Assembly: GCA_019240405.1 (NCBI GenBank)
Contig: JAFAYL010000052.1
Span: 62,001 to 126,000, forward strand
Origin: Acidobacteriaceae bacterium
GTDB lineage: Bacteria > Acidobacteriota > Terriglobia > Bryobacterales > Bryobacteraceae
DNA: 64,000 bases
Direction of reading: 5' to 3'
The position numbers and the translations under genes were made by a program. The notes beneath the pieces were generated by a model that saw only the letters and a program-made list of their open reading frames with translations, did no database searches and was not told the DNA's origin. How positions within the stretch are numbered: position 1 is the stretch's first letter; each line of letters begins with the position of its first letter. Of the stretch, positions 53,630 through 62,968 are shown in pieces.

Positions 53630-54660
53630 GCGCATCGGGTGGAGTGCTGCTTGCGCTTGTGGCTGGCATTCTGAACGGAAGCTTCGCGACACCGACCAAG
53701 TATGCGAGCCGCTGGAGATGGGAGAACGTTTGGGCGCTTTGGGCAGTTGTAGCGTTTTTCGTCGTTCCATGGACGATCGCTTTTATGACGGTTCCGCATC
53801 TCGGAGCGGTCTACGCAGCCGCCCAGACGGCAACGCTTCTTAAGGTGATAGGTTTCGGTGCCGCATATGGAATTGCGGCGGTGTGTTTCGGACTGGGCGT
53901 GGATGCGATTGGAATTGCGCTGAATTTTGCGATTGCGCTTGGCCTCTCCACGGTGGTGGGATCGCTGGTGCCGCTGGTGTCAATACATCCGGAAGAAATT
54001 CTCGCCGCGAAAGGCTTGGCGGTAGAGGCTGGCATTGCGATCGTGCTGCTGGGAATTATCGTTTGCGCCATCGCCGGAAAAGCGAAAGAACGTGAGCTGG
54101 CAGCGAGCGTGCGGAGCCAGGAGGCGGTTACCAGGAACCCGGCCCGCTTCAAAACTGGCCTAATCTTCGCGATCATTGCCGGTGTCGGATCTCCGTTCCT
54201 CAATTTCGGACTGGCGTTCGGCGGGCCGCTGCTAAGCCGGGCCGCTGATGAGGGCGCGAGCACCGCGAGCCAGCCGAACGTGATCTGGCCGCTGATGCTG
54301 ACTGCAACACTTGTTCCTTATCTCGCTTACTGCGCCTATCTTTGGCGGAAAAATGGCAGCTTTCGCTTATTTACGTTGCCGGGAACGGCGTCTTACTGGA
54401 TGCTGGGCGCGCTCATGGGCGTTCTTTGGATGAGCAGTATTGCAATTTACGGGACTGCGTCGGCGAGCATGGCCGAGATGGGTCCTGTTCTTGGATGGCC
54501 GCTGTTTATGTCGGCGATCATCATTACTTCAAACGTGTGGGGATTTGCTACGGGCGAGTGGCGTGGGGTGCGGCAAGGAACGATTTCGATTGTTTCGGGT
54601 GGGATGGTGCTGCTGATCTTTGGATTTTGCATCTTGGCGTGGTCGTCTCGGGTTGCCTAG
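53626..54660 (+). CDS. rhaT: L-rhamnose/proton symporter RhaT-like transporter
   Basis: A 344-residue membrane protein with ten hydrophobic segments. GILNGSFATPTKYASRWRWENVWALWAV at the N-terminus is the RhaT signature. The segments FGLGVDAIGIALNFAIALGLSTVVGSLVPL and GVGSPFLNFGLAFGGPL follow the family. It takes up L-rhamnose or a similar deoxy sugar with protons. It is coupled to the lactonase gene by an ATGA overlap, which supports a joint pathway. Confidence 0.9.
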   Translation: MSASGGVLLALVAGILNGSFATPTKYASRWRWENVWALWAVVAFFVVPWTIAFMTVPHLGAVYAAAQTATLLKVIGFGAAYGIAAVCFGLGVDAIGIALNFAIALGLSTVVGSLVPLVSIHPEEILAAKGLAVEAGIAIVLLGIIVCAIAGKAKERELAASVRSQEAVTRNPARFKTGLIFAIIAGVGSPFLNFGLAFGGPLLSRAADEGASTASQPNVIWPLMLTATLVPYLAYCAYLWRKNGSFRLFTLPGTASYWMLGALMGVLWMSSIAIYGTASASMAEMGPVLGWPLFMSAIIITSNVWGFATGEWRGVRQGTISIVSGGMVLLIFGFCILAWSSRVA

Positions 54661-54700
54661 CCTTTGAGACTCGCGTGCGCGTGGTACGCTTTTTTCACAA

Positions 54701-55471
54701 ATGCGTTTGAAGGACCGGGTTGCGTTCGTTTCCGGAACGGCGATGGGAATCGGTGAGGCAATCGCCATTCTCTTCGCGCAGGAAGGGGCGGCAATCGTCG
54801 CTGCCGATGTTAACGAAGAGCACGGGAGCGCGACAGCGGAAAGAATTCAAGCGGGAGGCGGAAGATGCCTGTTCCGGCGGACGGACGTAAGTGTTGAAGG
54901 CGAAATTCGCGCGCTTGTCGAAGATGGCGCGCGCGAATTTGGAACGATAGACGTACTCGTGAATGTGGTCGGGATTGCAGATGAGAATCCGCTGCATGAA
55001 ATGGAGCTGAGTCAATGGGAGCGCATTCTGAAAGTGAATCTCACCAGCATGTTTCTCACTTCGCGATACATTCTTCCTGGCATGCTGGCGTCTAGGCGCG
55101 GATCGATTGTTCATATCTCATCGGTGCAGGGCATTTTGGGATTTCCCGGTTATCCGCACTACGCGGCGAGCAAAGGAGCGATTTTTTCGCTCACGCGCCA
55201 GATGTCGAGAGAGTATGCGGCTAATGGCGTACGGGTAAACTGCATTGCTCCTGGAACTGTAGAGACTCCGCTGAATATTCAAGTGCTCGAACGCTCCTCG
55301 AATCCTGCTGCGCTCCGTGCAGGCTGGGAGCGCATGCATCCGATCGGGCGATTGGGACAGCCGATTGATATCGCATATGGAGCGCTCTATCTCGCCTGCG
55401 ATGAGAGCTCGTGGATGACGGGGCAGTGTCTCACGATCGACGGCGGAATGACGACATCGGCGCTCTTGTGA
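54701..55471 (+). CDS. Short-chain dehydrogenase/reductase
   Basis: A 256-residue classical SDR. It has AFVSGTAMGIGEAIA for nucleotide binding, with the acidic AADVNEE after strand 2 suggesting NAD. The catalytic Ser is near 140, with Tyr154 and Lys158 in YPHYAASKG. GTVETPLNIQVL near 185 follows. In the deduced pathway it would oxidise L-rhamnose/L-fucose or the 2-keto-3-deoxy acid. It follows rhaT by 40 bases. Confidence 0.85.
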   Translation: MRLKDRVAFVSGTAMGIGEAIAILFAQEGAAIVAADVNEEHGSATAERIQAGGGRCLFRRTDVSVEGEIRALVEDGAREFGTIDVLVNVVGIADENPLHEMELSQWERILKVNLTSMFLTSRYILPGMLASRRGSIVHISSVQGILGFPGYPHYAASKGAIFSLTRQMSREYAANGVRVNCIAPGTVETPLNIQVLERSSNPAALRAGWERMHPIGRLGQPIDIAYGALYLACDESSWMTGQCLTIDGGMTTSALL

Positions 55472-55547
55472 GGGATGATGGGCGGGTCGGCGCGGCGCCC
55501 GCACCCCGAGGCAACAGCGCAGCTCGTCCGGGATGTTGTGAACATCG

Positions 55548-57269
55548 ATGACCGACTTTGTAACTCTGGACGAATTGGCGGAGCGGGTGCGAGATGGCAG
55601 TCGTCTTGGTATCGGCGGAGTGCATCTTTCGCGGCTGCCGATTGCGTTGATTCAGAAAATCATTGCCCATGGCCGGAAAAACCTTGTCTTCACGAGCTGG
55701 GGTGGTGGGCTGGCTCTCGAGTTGCTGCTGGAGGCGCGGGCGGTTCGAAAGCTAGTGTTCTGTTTTTCGAGCCTCGACATTTTTGGATTGGCGCCGCGCT
55801 TCCGCGACGCGCTTGAAAGAAATGTCATCGAAGTCGAGGAGTGGTCTGCGCTTGCGATGATCCAAGGGCTGCATGCGGCGCATTTCAATTTACCCGAAAT
55901 GCCGTTTCAGCTTCCCAAGGGTTCGGATCTCATGAGTGCGGGCGATTTTTGGAAGCAAGAGAAGTCCGCATTCATAGGCAATCCGATTGGAATCGCGAAG
56001 CGCTTGGATATCGATGTGCTCCTGCTACATACGCAACGGGCGGATGCGGCGGGCAACATCGAGATTCAGGGCGCTCGGGGGTTCGATCTAAGTTTGCTTG
56101 GAGCGGCTCGGCGGACGCTTGTGACAGTTGAAGAGATCGTGAGAGTAGGAGAGCTCGGAGCGCCCTTGTCATTTGTTCTGCCGCACACATTCGTCCAAGC
56201 GATTGCAGAGGTTCCTGGCGGCGCTTATCCAACCTCGTGTCTTCCGTATTACTCGACAGACTATGAAGAGTTGTTGAGGTATGTTCGCACGGGACAAACG
56301 AGCTTTACGCTCAGTGAGAGCCGAAAGGCATTCCTGGGAAACGCTGCGAGTATCCGCATTCCGGACTTGACTCCGGCTCGCGTTGAGAAGCATCGAATCC
56401 AGATTGTCAGGGAGAACGGATTCACGAGCGACGAGCTGCTGGCGGTATGTCTCGCCCGGGAGTACGACAATTCGAGCATCTGCTCGGTAGGCTCGGTGTC
56501 TCCGCTGGCAATGGTGTCATATTTGCTCGCAAAGGCGACACACGCTCCTGGTCTGGTCATTATTGCGCTGAACGGTGGACTGATCGACATTGATGAACAT
56601 CCGATGTCGCTCACACTGGCGGAGCCATTAGAACTGGGTAGCGCGAAAGCGGTTTGGGGTGCGGATGAGACGTATCACTGGTATTACCAGCAGGGCCGGA
56701 TCACGCATGAAGTGATTACGGTCGCCCAATTGGATGTGCGCGGGCGGACGAATAACGCATGGGTAAAAGCGGGCGGCAAGCGTGTTCGCCTGCCGGGTCA
56801 AGGTGGTATGGCCGATGTTGCGAATCTTCATCAACACTTCGTGCTTTATTTGACGCGCCATTCGCGGGAGCGCTTCGTCGAGAGCGTTCGGTTTTGTACT
56901 GCAGCGCGCGGGCTGATGAGCGATGTTGAGCGCATTGAAGCAGGATTGAAGCCGGGCAAAGTACGGCTCATATCGGACTTGGGTATTTTCGAGATGGATA
57001 AAGAGGAGGGAATTTTCCGCTTGATGAGTCTTCATCCCAGGATCACTCTCGAGAAAGTCAGAGAGAACACGGGAGGCGAATTTCTGATTGCGGATGAGTT
57101 GGAGAGCACAGAGCCGCCGGATCCAACGGAACTCGATTTGATCCGCAATCGAATCGATCCATTCGGAATCCGGCGTTTGGAATTCGTGCCGAGCCGAAGC
57201 AGACTTGATCTGATTGAAAGCCTCCTGAGGGCTGAGTCTGGGCTGGTGAGCGATATTAAGGGAGCATGA
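55548..57269 (+). CDS. Fused two-subunit CoA-transferase (family I)
   Basis: A 573-residue protein. Residues about 1-270 are alpha-subunit-like (LDELAERVRDGSRLGIGGVHLSRLPIALIQKII and LLLHTQRADAAGNIEIQG). Residues about 285-573 are beta-subunit-like (SDELLAVCLAREYDNSSICSVGSVSPLAMVSYLLAKATHAP and GQGGMADVANL). In most bacteria these are two proteins, as in glutaconate, acetate or IpdAB-type CoA-transferases. The substrate is unknown. The next CoA-transferase starts one base after the stop. Confidence 0.82.
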   Translation: MTDFVTLDELAERVRDGSRLGIGGVHLSRLPIALIQKIIAHGRKNLVFTSWGGGLALELLLEARAVRKLVFCFSSLDIFGLAPRFRDALERNVIEVEEWSALAMIQGLHAAHFNLPEMPFQLPKGSDLMSAGDFWKQEKSAFIGNPIGIAKRLDIDVLLLHTQRADAAGNIEIQGARGFDLSLLGAARRTLVTVEEIVRVGELGAPLSFVLPHTFVQAIAEVPGGAYPTSCLPYYSTDYEELLRYVRTGQTSFTLSESRKAFLGNAASIRIPDLTPARVEKHRIQIVRENGFTSDELLAVCLAREYDNSSICSVGSVSPLAMVSYLLAKATHAPGLVIIALNGGLIDIDEHPMSLTLAEPLELGSAKAVWGADETYHWYYQQGRITHEVITVAQLDVRGRTNNAWVKAGGKRVRLPGQGGMADVANLHQHFVLYLTRHSRERFVESVRFCTAARGLMSDVERIEAGLKPGKVRLISDLGIFEMDKEEGIFRLMSLHPRITLEKVRENTGGEFLIADELESTEPPDPTELDLIRNRIDPFGIRRLEFVPSRSRLDLIESLLRAESGLVSDIKGA

Positions 57270-57270
57270 A

Positions 57271-58446
57271 GTGAGCGGAGCACTCGAAGGCCTGCGAGTA
57301 GCAGATTTTTCGCAGCTTGTCCAAGGTCCCAATTCGACACAGTTCCTCGGCGATATGGGTGCGGACGTCATCAAAATCGAGCCGCGGAACGGTGAGTGGC
57401 ATCGGCACTGGTCGATGCGGGATTCCTTCCTTAACGGCGAGAGTCTTTCGTTCCTTGTCTTTAATCGGGCCAAGCGCAGCATCACCCTGAATTTGAAAGA
57501 CTCGCGGGGAAAGGAGGCGGCGCTCAAAATTATCCAATCGAGTGATGTGCTTATTGAAAATTTTCGGCCGGGAGTAATGGATCGCCTCGGATTAGGTTAT
57601 GATGCGCTCTCCAGGATTCACCCCCGGCTGATCTATTGCGCGAGCTGCGGGTGGGGACAAGATGGGCCGTATTTGGAACGGCCAGGCCAGGACCTATTGG
57701 CCCAGGCTGTTTCCGGCGTACTGATGCTGCAAGGCTTGGTGGATGATCCGCCCTCGCCCGTGGGCATGGGAGTGGCGGATTTGACGGCCTCGCTTCACAT
57801 TGTTGTCGGCGTGCTGGCGGCACTCTACGAGCGGAATCGAACGGGACTGGGTCAGCGAGTCGATGTAAACCTTTTGAATTCAATTCTGAGTTTGGCCACT
57901 CAAGAACTCAGCGTGTACTTCAATACTGGGCATGAACCGCGGCGAAGCGAAGCAGGCATGGGGCATCCCTATATTGGAGCGCCAATGGGGGTTTACAAGA
58001 CGCTTGACGGCTATGTCGTGGTTGCGATGATGCCGCTGGGCAAAGTCGCCGAACTCGTGGGCGTGCCTGGTTTCGAAGGCATTGAGTCGCGCAACTTTCT
58101 CGAGAATCGGGACGCAATCAAGCAGAAACTGGAGCCTGGATTCGCCTCCAAAACGACGGCCGAGCTGATCGAGATTCTTATGGAGGCTGACATCTGGGCC
58201 GCACCCGTGAACACATTTCCGCAAGTGGCGAGCGATCCTCAGGTGCAGCACAATCGCACCATTACTCAATTCGATCATCCGACCGCCGGAAAGTTTCGAA
58301 CGATTGGACCGCCGGTTCGATTTAGCCGAACTCCTTCGAGCATCAAAAGGCCTCCCCTCACCGGGGAGCACACGGTGGAGATCTTGAAAGAAGTGGGATA
58401 TACGGAAGAGCAGATTGCAGAGTTCAGCCGGGATCAGGTGATCTGA
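57271..58446 (+). CDS. CaiB/BaiF-type (family III) CoA-transferase
   Basis: A 391-residue enzyme. LEGLRVADFSQLVQGPNSTQFLGDMGADVIKIEP is the family's N-terminus. The catalytic Asp is in MGVADLTASLH near 170. GHPYIGAPMGVYKTLDGYVVVAMM follows near 230. It moves CoA between carboxylic acids. The start is GTG 57271, overlapping the region of the previous stop, so it is co-translated with the fused family-I enzyme. Two unrelated CoA-transferases side by side suggest a pathway for an uncommon organic acid. Confidence 0.9.
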   Translation: MSGALEGLRVADFSQLVQGPNSTQFLGDMGADVIKIEPRNGEWHRHWSMRDSFLNGESLSFLVFNRAKRSITLNLKDSRGKEAALKIIQSSDVLIENFRPGVMDRLGLGYDALSRIHPRLIYCASCGWGQDGPYLERPGQDLLAQAVSGVLMLQGLVDDPPSPVGMGVADLTASLHIVVGVLAALYERNRTGLGQRVDVNLLNSILSLATQELSVYFNTGHEPRRSEAGMGHPYIGAPMGVYKTLDGYVVVAMMPLGKVAELVGVPGFEGIESRNFLENRDAIKQKLEPGFASKTTAELIEILMEADIWAAPVNTFPQVASDPQVQHNRTITQFDHPTAGKFRTIGPPVRFSRTPSSIKRPPLTGEHTVEILKEVGYTEEQIAEFSRDQVI

Positions 58447-58475
58447 ACGCTCCTAGGCGCGCGTTCTAGCAAATT

Positions 58476-59642
58476 GTGACAACTTTACGAGGAATTACGT
58501 GGAACCACGATCGCGGGTTGGCTCCGATGATCGCGACGGCGCGCGAGTTCTCCGACAAACATCCGGGCGTACGCATCGACTGGGAGGCGCGGAGCCTGCA
58601 GCAGTTCGGCGACGCATCTGTGAAGGCGCTTGCGGCGAATTACGACCTGCTGGTGATCGATCATCCGTTCGCCGGCGAAATTGCGCGCGACCGCTGCTTG
58701 ATATCGCTAGATGAATACGTGCCGCGACAAACTCTCGACCAGCTTGCGAGCGAGAGTGTAGGCTTGTCGCATCAGAGCTATTTTTACGGAGGGCATCAGT
58801 GGGCGCTTGCGGTGGATGGCGCTGCGCAGGTAGCAGGTTACCGGGCGGACTTGCTCGAAGCGGCGGGCGCGCGAGTTCCAGAGACGTGGGATGAAGTGAT
58901 GGAAATCGCGAGGATCCGTCCGGGTTTTGTTACACCCGCGTTGCTGCCGTTGGATTCACTAATGTGCTTTTTTACGCTTTGCGCGAATTCTGGATATCCG
59001 CCATTCTCTGGTGAGTCGGACATGGTAGTTGAGCACCAGGCCGGCGCAGCGGCCTTATTGCAATTGCGAGACTTGGCGAGGAATGCGAGTGATGACGCAT
59101 TGGCCATGAATCCAATTGCGGTTTGGGAACGGATGAGTACGACAGATGACATCGCCTACTGCCCGCTTGCGTTCGGGTATTCCAATTACGCGCGAGAAGG
59201 CTACCGGGACTCGCTTGTTTCCTTTACGAATATTCCAAGGGGGCGTGCGGACTGCGCAGGCGCAACGCTGGGCGGCGCGGGATTAGGGATCTCGATGCGC
59301 TGTGCCGATATTGAAACGGCCGTCGAATATGTGACGTGGATCGCCGGCGCAGATTGCCAGCGGACTATCTATGTACAGTCGGGAGGCCAACCGGGAAACA
59401 AACGTGCCTGGACTGATCCTGAAGCGAACCGCCTGACGAACGGCTATTTCGAAAGCATTCTGCCGACGGTCGAGAGAGCGTTCTTGCGGCCGCGCTTTCC
59501 GGGATTTCCGAATTTCCAAGCAGCCGCCTGGGGCGTAGTTTGGAATTTTCTGAAAGGCAGCGACTCGCCGGAACCGGCGCTTATGGCCTTGGATGAGCTC
59601 TACCAGAAGGCGAGAATGGTTGAGAAGACAGAAACAATATGA
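58476..59642 (+). CDS. Solute-binding-protein-like (family 1) protein lacking a signal peptide
   Basis: A 388-residue protein starting at GTG 58476. LRGITWNHDRGLAPMIATAREFSDKHPGVRIDWEARSLQQFGD is the start of a sugar-type binding-protein fold, and VPETWDEVMEIAR near 125 and the GGAGLGISMR region are family motifs. It has no hydrophobic leader, and there is no start upstream that would add one. No ABC permease is in the cluster. It may therefore be cytoplasmic, unlike its relatives. It is coupled to the zinc peptidase gene by ATGA. Confidence 0.75.
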   Translation: MTTLRGITWNHDRGLAPMIATAREFSDKHPGVRIDWEARSLQQFGDASVKALAANYDLLVIDHPFAGEIARDRCLISLDEYVPRQTLDQLASESVGLSHQSYFYGGHQWALAVDGAAQVAGYRADLLEAAGARVPETWDEVMEIARIRPGFVTPALLPLDSLMCFFTLCANSGYPPFSGESDMVVEHQAGAAALLQLRDLARNASDDALAMNPIAVWERMSTTDDIAYCPLAFGYSNYAREGYRDSLVSFTNIPRGRADCAGATLGGAGLGISMRCADIETAVEYVTWIAGADCQRTIYVQSGGQPGNKRAWTDPEANRLTNGYFESILPTVERAFLRPRFPGFPNFQAAAWGVVWNFLKGSDSPEPALMALDELYQKARMVEKTETI

Positions 59643-60499
59643 GATGGACTCCTGGTGGTGTAAGCAGTGACATTGAAGATCGCCGCGACGACAGCGGCGG
59701 CGATGGTGGTGGATTCGGGTTCGGACATTTAGGGATTGGCGGAGTAATCATCGTCGGATTACTCAGTCTGCTCTTTCATCGGAATCTGTTTGTCTTCTTC
59801 TCAGGGGCGCCTTCGACGCCAGTCGAGCATCGGGCTCCGAACCGGCAACTGGACGCGCGGGAACAGCCGGAAGTGGAGTTTGTTTCGTTCGTGCTCGATG
59901 ACGTTCAGAAAAACTGGACGCGCATTTTGCCGCAGCAAGGAAACGCACCGTACCGCCATGCGAAATTGGTGCTGTTCCGAAATGCTTACCCGTCGGCCTG
60001 CGGAATGGCTCAAGATGCAATTGGCCCGTTTTACTGTCCTGAAGATGAGAAGGTGTACCTGGACCTGAGCTTTTTCAATGAATTGAAGAACCGCTTTGGC
60101 GCGCCTGGTGAATTCGCGCAGGCGTACGTGATTGCGCATGAAATTGGACATCACGTTCAGAAGATTCTAGGCATCGAGCCCAAAGTGCGGCAGCTTCAAC
60201 AGCGCAGGCCCGAAGAGGCCAATCCGTTGTCGGTGCGGTTAGAGCTGCAAGCAGATTGTTTTGCGGGTGTGTGGGCAAACTCAACAGAACAGCGAAAGAT
60301 CATCGATGCAAGCGACGTCGCCTCTGCTTTGGGTGCGGCGGCGGCTGTAGGCGATGACCGGCTTCAGAAAATGGCGAGCGGGCATGTGAGCCCGGAAACG
60401 TTCACGCACGGAACTTCGGCGCAGCGCACCGGCTGGTTCCGGCGCGGCTTCGAATCGGGCTCGATTTCTGCTTGCAATACGTTTCAGCAGCGAAGGTAA
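59639..60499 (+). CDS. Neutral zinc metallopeptidase (YpfJ family)
   Basis: A 286-residue protein. A glycine- and aspartate-rich N-terminus is followed by one membrane segment (GVIIVGLLSLLFHRNLFVFF, about 35-55). The peptidase domain contains FYCPEDEKVYLDLSFF. The zinc motif is HEIGHH at 167-172, and the third ligand is in ELQADCFAGVWA near 203. PF04228-type proteins are membrane-bound metallopeptidases of unknown substrate. The last 88 bases are repeated at 62996. Confidence 0.88.
   Translation: MRWTPGGVSSDIEDRRDDSGGDGGGFGFGHLGIGGVIIVGLLSLLFHRNLFVFFSGAPSTPVEHRAPNRQLDAREQPEVEFVSFVLDDVQKNWTRILPQQGNAPYRHAKLVLFRNAYPSACGMAQDAIGPFYCPEDEKVYLDLSFFNELKNRFGAPGEFAQAYVIAHEIGHHVQKILGIEPKVRQLQQRRPEEANPLSVRLELQADCFAGVWANSTEQRKIIDASDVASALGAAAAVGDDRLQKMASGHVSPETFTHGTSAQRTGWFRRGFESGSISACNTFQQRR
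60412..60499 (+). repeat. 88-base direct repeat, copy 1 (3' end of zinc peptidase gene)
   Basis: Matches 62996-63083 with a single mismatch. It encodes the last residues of the zinc peptidase (SAQRTGWFRRGFESGS and on to the stop). The intervening DNA is 2.5 kb. Confidence 0.9.
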
Positions 60500-60518
60500 A
60501 ATCATCTTACATCCAATT

Positions 60519-60549
60519 AAAAACCGAGAGCAGTACTCTTAATTCGGTT
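60519..60549 (-). terminator. Probable terminator of the Ntn-hydrolase gene
   Basis: On the minus strand AACCGA pairs with TCGGTT, with an inner GAG/CTC pair, then a run of five T. It lies about 100 bases past the stop at 60649. Confidence 0.5.
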
Positions 60550-60648
60550 GCGGGCCGCTCTCTCAATAGAGACGACTTATTGATCGGGTTCGAAATCTCG
60601 TGACTCGCCGATGCGAAGAAAGTCTCTACTCATCAGTGAGGAGCTCCT

Positions 60649-61426
60649 TCAAGAGTTCCTGAATTGCCAACCCATTTTCCGATGTTCGATCCACGCTTCC
60701 CTGCCAATCTTGATCTGCTCGACAAAGGAATCGAGCTTCCTGTGAAAATCGCCATTCGATAGTGTTGGATTCACAAAATCGAACATCAGCTTTCTTGTCC
60801 GCGCTTCGAATCTCGTGAGGTATTTCTCTGGCAGCCTAATCTCACTGTGCGCAACTGGGGAAAGAGATCCGTCCGATCGGAGCGTGATAAATTCTGATTC
60901 TCCGCCGCATCCCTCTTCGTATGTCCTCACCGATGCGAAGGTGTACGTTGCAAGGATAATAGCTTCTCGAAGATTCATGTCGTGACGGTAGGCAGCCTCG
61001 ATCAGGTAATTCGCAAGGTATGCACCCGAACCGTTACAGTAATGCCGATCTCTCTCAATCACGATACCCTCACGAGTGGAAAGCAATCGAAGTCCGTCGT
61101 TAGACGTCCAGGCAGCGACAAGAAACTGAGCAGCATTATCGGGCAGTTCATGCTCGCGAAACAGCTTTCGTAAGGTCCTGCGTATTGCTTCCTGCATCTC
61201 TTCCATCGACGGATTTGTTGAGGCTGACTTCAGGATTGCCTTCTGGCATTCTTGAATCAACATCAAACAGCAATCCTCTGAACCTCCGAGGGCAAAATGC
61301 GAACTTTCGGTTTTCAAGCTCAGTTCGCACGATTTTCGTAGAGTAAATTTTCATCCCGCCTGTATACATCGTGTCGGCACACAGAAGAATGCCATCCCGC
61401 ACCCGAAATCCGGCTGTTATTGTCAT
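60649..61426 (-). pseudogene. Frameshifted proteasome-like Ntn hydrolase
   Basis: Two overlapping minus-strand frames join to one 258-residue protein if a single base is removed near 61317. The first part starts at ATG 61426 (TITAGFRVRDGILLCADTMYTGGMKIYSTKIVRTEL, a proteasome/HslV-like beginning with Thr2 as possible nucleophile). The second part continues ESSHFALGGSEDCCLM, then NGSGAYLANYLIE and EEGCGGESEFITLRSDG. All family parts are otherwise present. It may be a recent mutation, a sequencing error or programmed frameshifting (weak: the slip site CTTGAAAACC is not a classic heptamer). Confidence 0.75.
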
Positions 61427-61591
61427 AGTCTTCGGTCTTGAGCTTCCAAAGATACGATAGTTGGTCTGGTTCCTGCTATTCGATTCTTGTCTCGACAATA
61501 CAGATTAGTGCAGTGCCTCAATTCTGTGATATTCTGTTCGCAATCACGCTTCCAGTCGAGTCTTGGCCGACGGTAACTGGAACTGTTTTGA

Positions 61592-62953
61592 ATGAGAATA
61601 AACTGCTGCTTCTGGTTATTGACGATCGTTTCGTGCGCCTTGGCTCAACAAGCGCACCAGTCTTTAACGAATGAAGATGTAATACGGATGTCAGAGTCTG
61701 GAATCGGAGCGCAGACGCTTGTGCTCCTAATCCAACACGAGCCGACCGCATTCGATACATCTCCAGAAGCGTTAATTGAGCTTAGGAAACACGGAGTGCC
61801 GGACGAAGTGCTAAATGCTATGATCGCCGTCGTCTCAAGCGTTCCCAAGACGACCGCAAAGGGTGACGAAAGCTCATGCTTGACGCTGATGAACAGAGCG
61901 TTAACTGCCGTCGGCCCCCTAGAGAAGTTGTCGTCCGTAAATGCTATTCGAATCGAGGGTAGTTCTATCGAAACGACCCAAAGCGGCACGCATTCTTTTA
62001 AATTCGAGCGGGTCGTTCGTTTTCCTGACACCATGTACCTGAAGACCGAAAGCTCCGAAGGAGTTGAAAGAAAACTCGTCATCACTCCCGACTTCAACTA
62101 TTCCACCTCAGGAAAAATGACCAGCGCTGTTCCAAGCACGAATATTGAAAATCTTCGCGCCTTCGTCAAGGCTGATCCTCTTTATGTTGCGCAGCATTTG
62201 CAAAGCTACACCTGTGTTTTGGAGGGAGTGGAACAGATCCAAACAACGGGCACTTACCGCCTCAAACTAATAGGAGCAGGTAGAGACGTTCGCTGGAATG
62301 TCGACGCAGAGACGGGGCACTTGTTGAGAATCAGAGTTGGAGGGAGCGGAGGGGATGAACACCTGATCGAATATTCGGATTGGCGCTCGGTCGACGGCAT
62401 TTCTGTCGCTTTTCGGCGCCATACGATTGACGGGAATCGGACAAGCGACGTCGTAATGAGTCGATATGAGGTCAATCCAGTGCTTGAGCCGAACCTTTTT
62501 ACACCACCTCACGATCGACCTTCGGCGGCGCTCACATTCAGAGTCTTGCAATCTGAGTCGGTACCTTATGTTGTGCAGACCAGTAACGGGGTGTCAACTA
62601 ATTGCCAGATTTCAGGTTCTACTGCCACGAGCACAAGCAGTATTTCAGCGGGGGCGTTGAGTACTCAAACAAGTTCGACGACTCCGAATCTCACGATGAA
62701 CTGTAATTCATCTGAGAACACGTTCGCTTGGCAACACGTGCTAAACGCAATGCTCATCGAAGCGTCGGATGGAAACGCGTACGTCATCGGATGTGATCGT
62801 GCGTGGCGCTGGTCAAGGTGCACTTGGCTTAGACCCGGGGCTCCATTCAACGCACGGTGGACGGAGAAGGGGCTCCAAGTACAATTCTTCGATGTGAAGG
62901 GGCACGAAAAAGAGGCGATCTACCGCGTGCTGTCCACGAAGTCTCTGCGCTAG
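61592..62953 (+). CDS. Secreted protein with SHOCT-like repeat pair and outer-membrane lipoprotein-sorting-like domain
   Basis: A 453-residue exported protein. The signal peptide is CCFWLLTIVSCALA. SLTNEDVIRMSESGIGAQTLVLLIQHEP and SPEALIELRKHGVPDEVLNAMI (about 23-78) are the two short helical motifs common in Acidobacteriota secreted proteins. A beta-rich part (about 95-310: FKFERVVRFPDTMYLKTESSEGVERKLVI, DVRWNVDAETGHLLRIRVGG) resembles LolA/lipoprotein-sorting folds. The C-terminus has four to six cysteines. It lies inside the segment bracketed by the 88-base repeat. Confidence 0.68.
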   Translation: MRINCCFWLLTIVSCALAQQAHQSLTNEDVIRMSESGIGAQTLVLLIQHEPTAFDTSPEALIELRKHGVPDEVLNAMIAVVSSVPKTTAKGDESSCLTLMNRALTAVGPLEKLSSVNAIRIEGSSIETTQSGTHSFKFERVVRFPDTMYLKTESSEGVERKLVITPDFNYSTSGKMTSAVPSTNIENLRAFVKADPLYVAQHLQSYTCVLEGVEQIQTTGTYRLKLIGAGRDVRWNVDAETGHLLRIRVGGSGGDEHLIEYSDWRSVDGISVAFRRHTIDGNRTSDVVMSRYEVNPVLEPNLFTPPHDRPSAALTFRVLQSESVPYVVQTSNGVSTNCQISGSTATSTSSISAGALSTQTSSTTPNLTMNCNSSENTFAWQHVLNAMLIEASDGNAYVIGCDRAWRWSRCTWLRPGAPFNARWTEKGLQVQFFDVKGHEKEAIYRVLSTKSLR

Positions 62954-62968
62954 GTTTACTCGTCGAGA

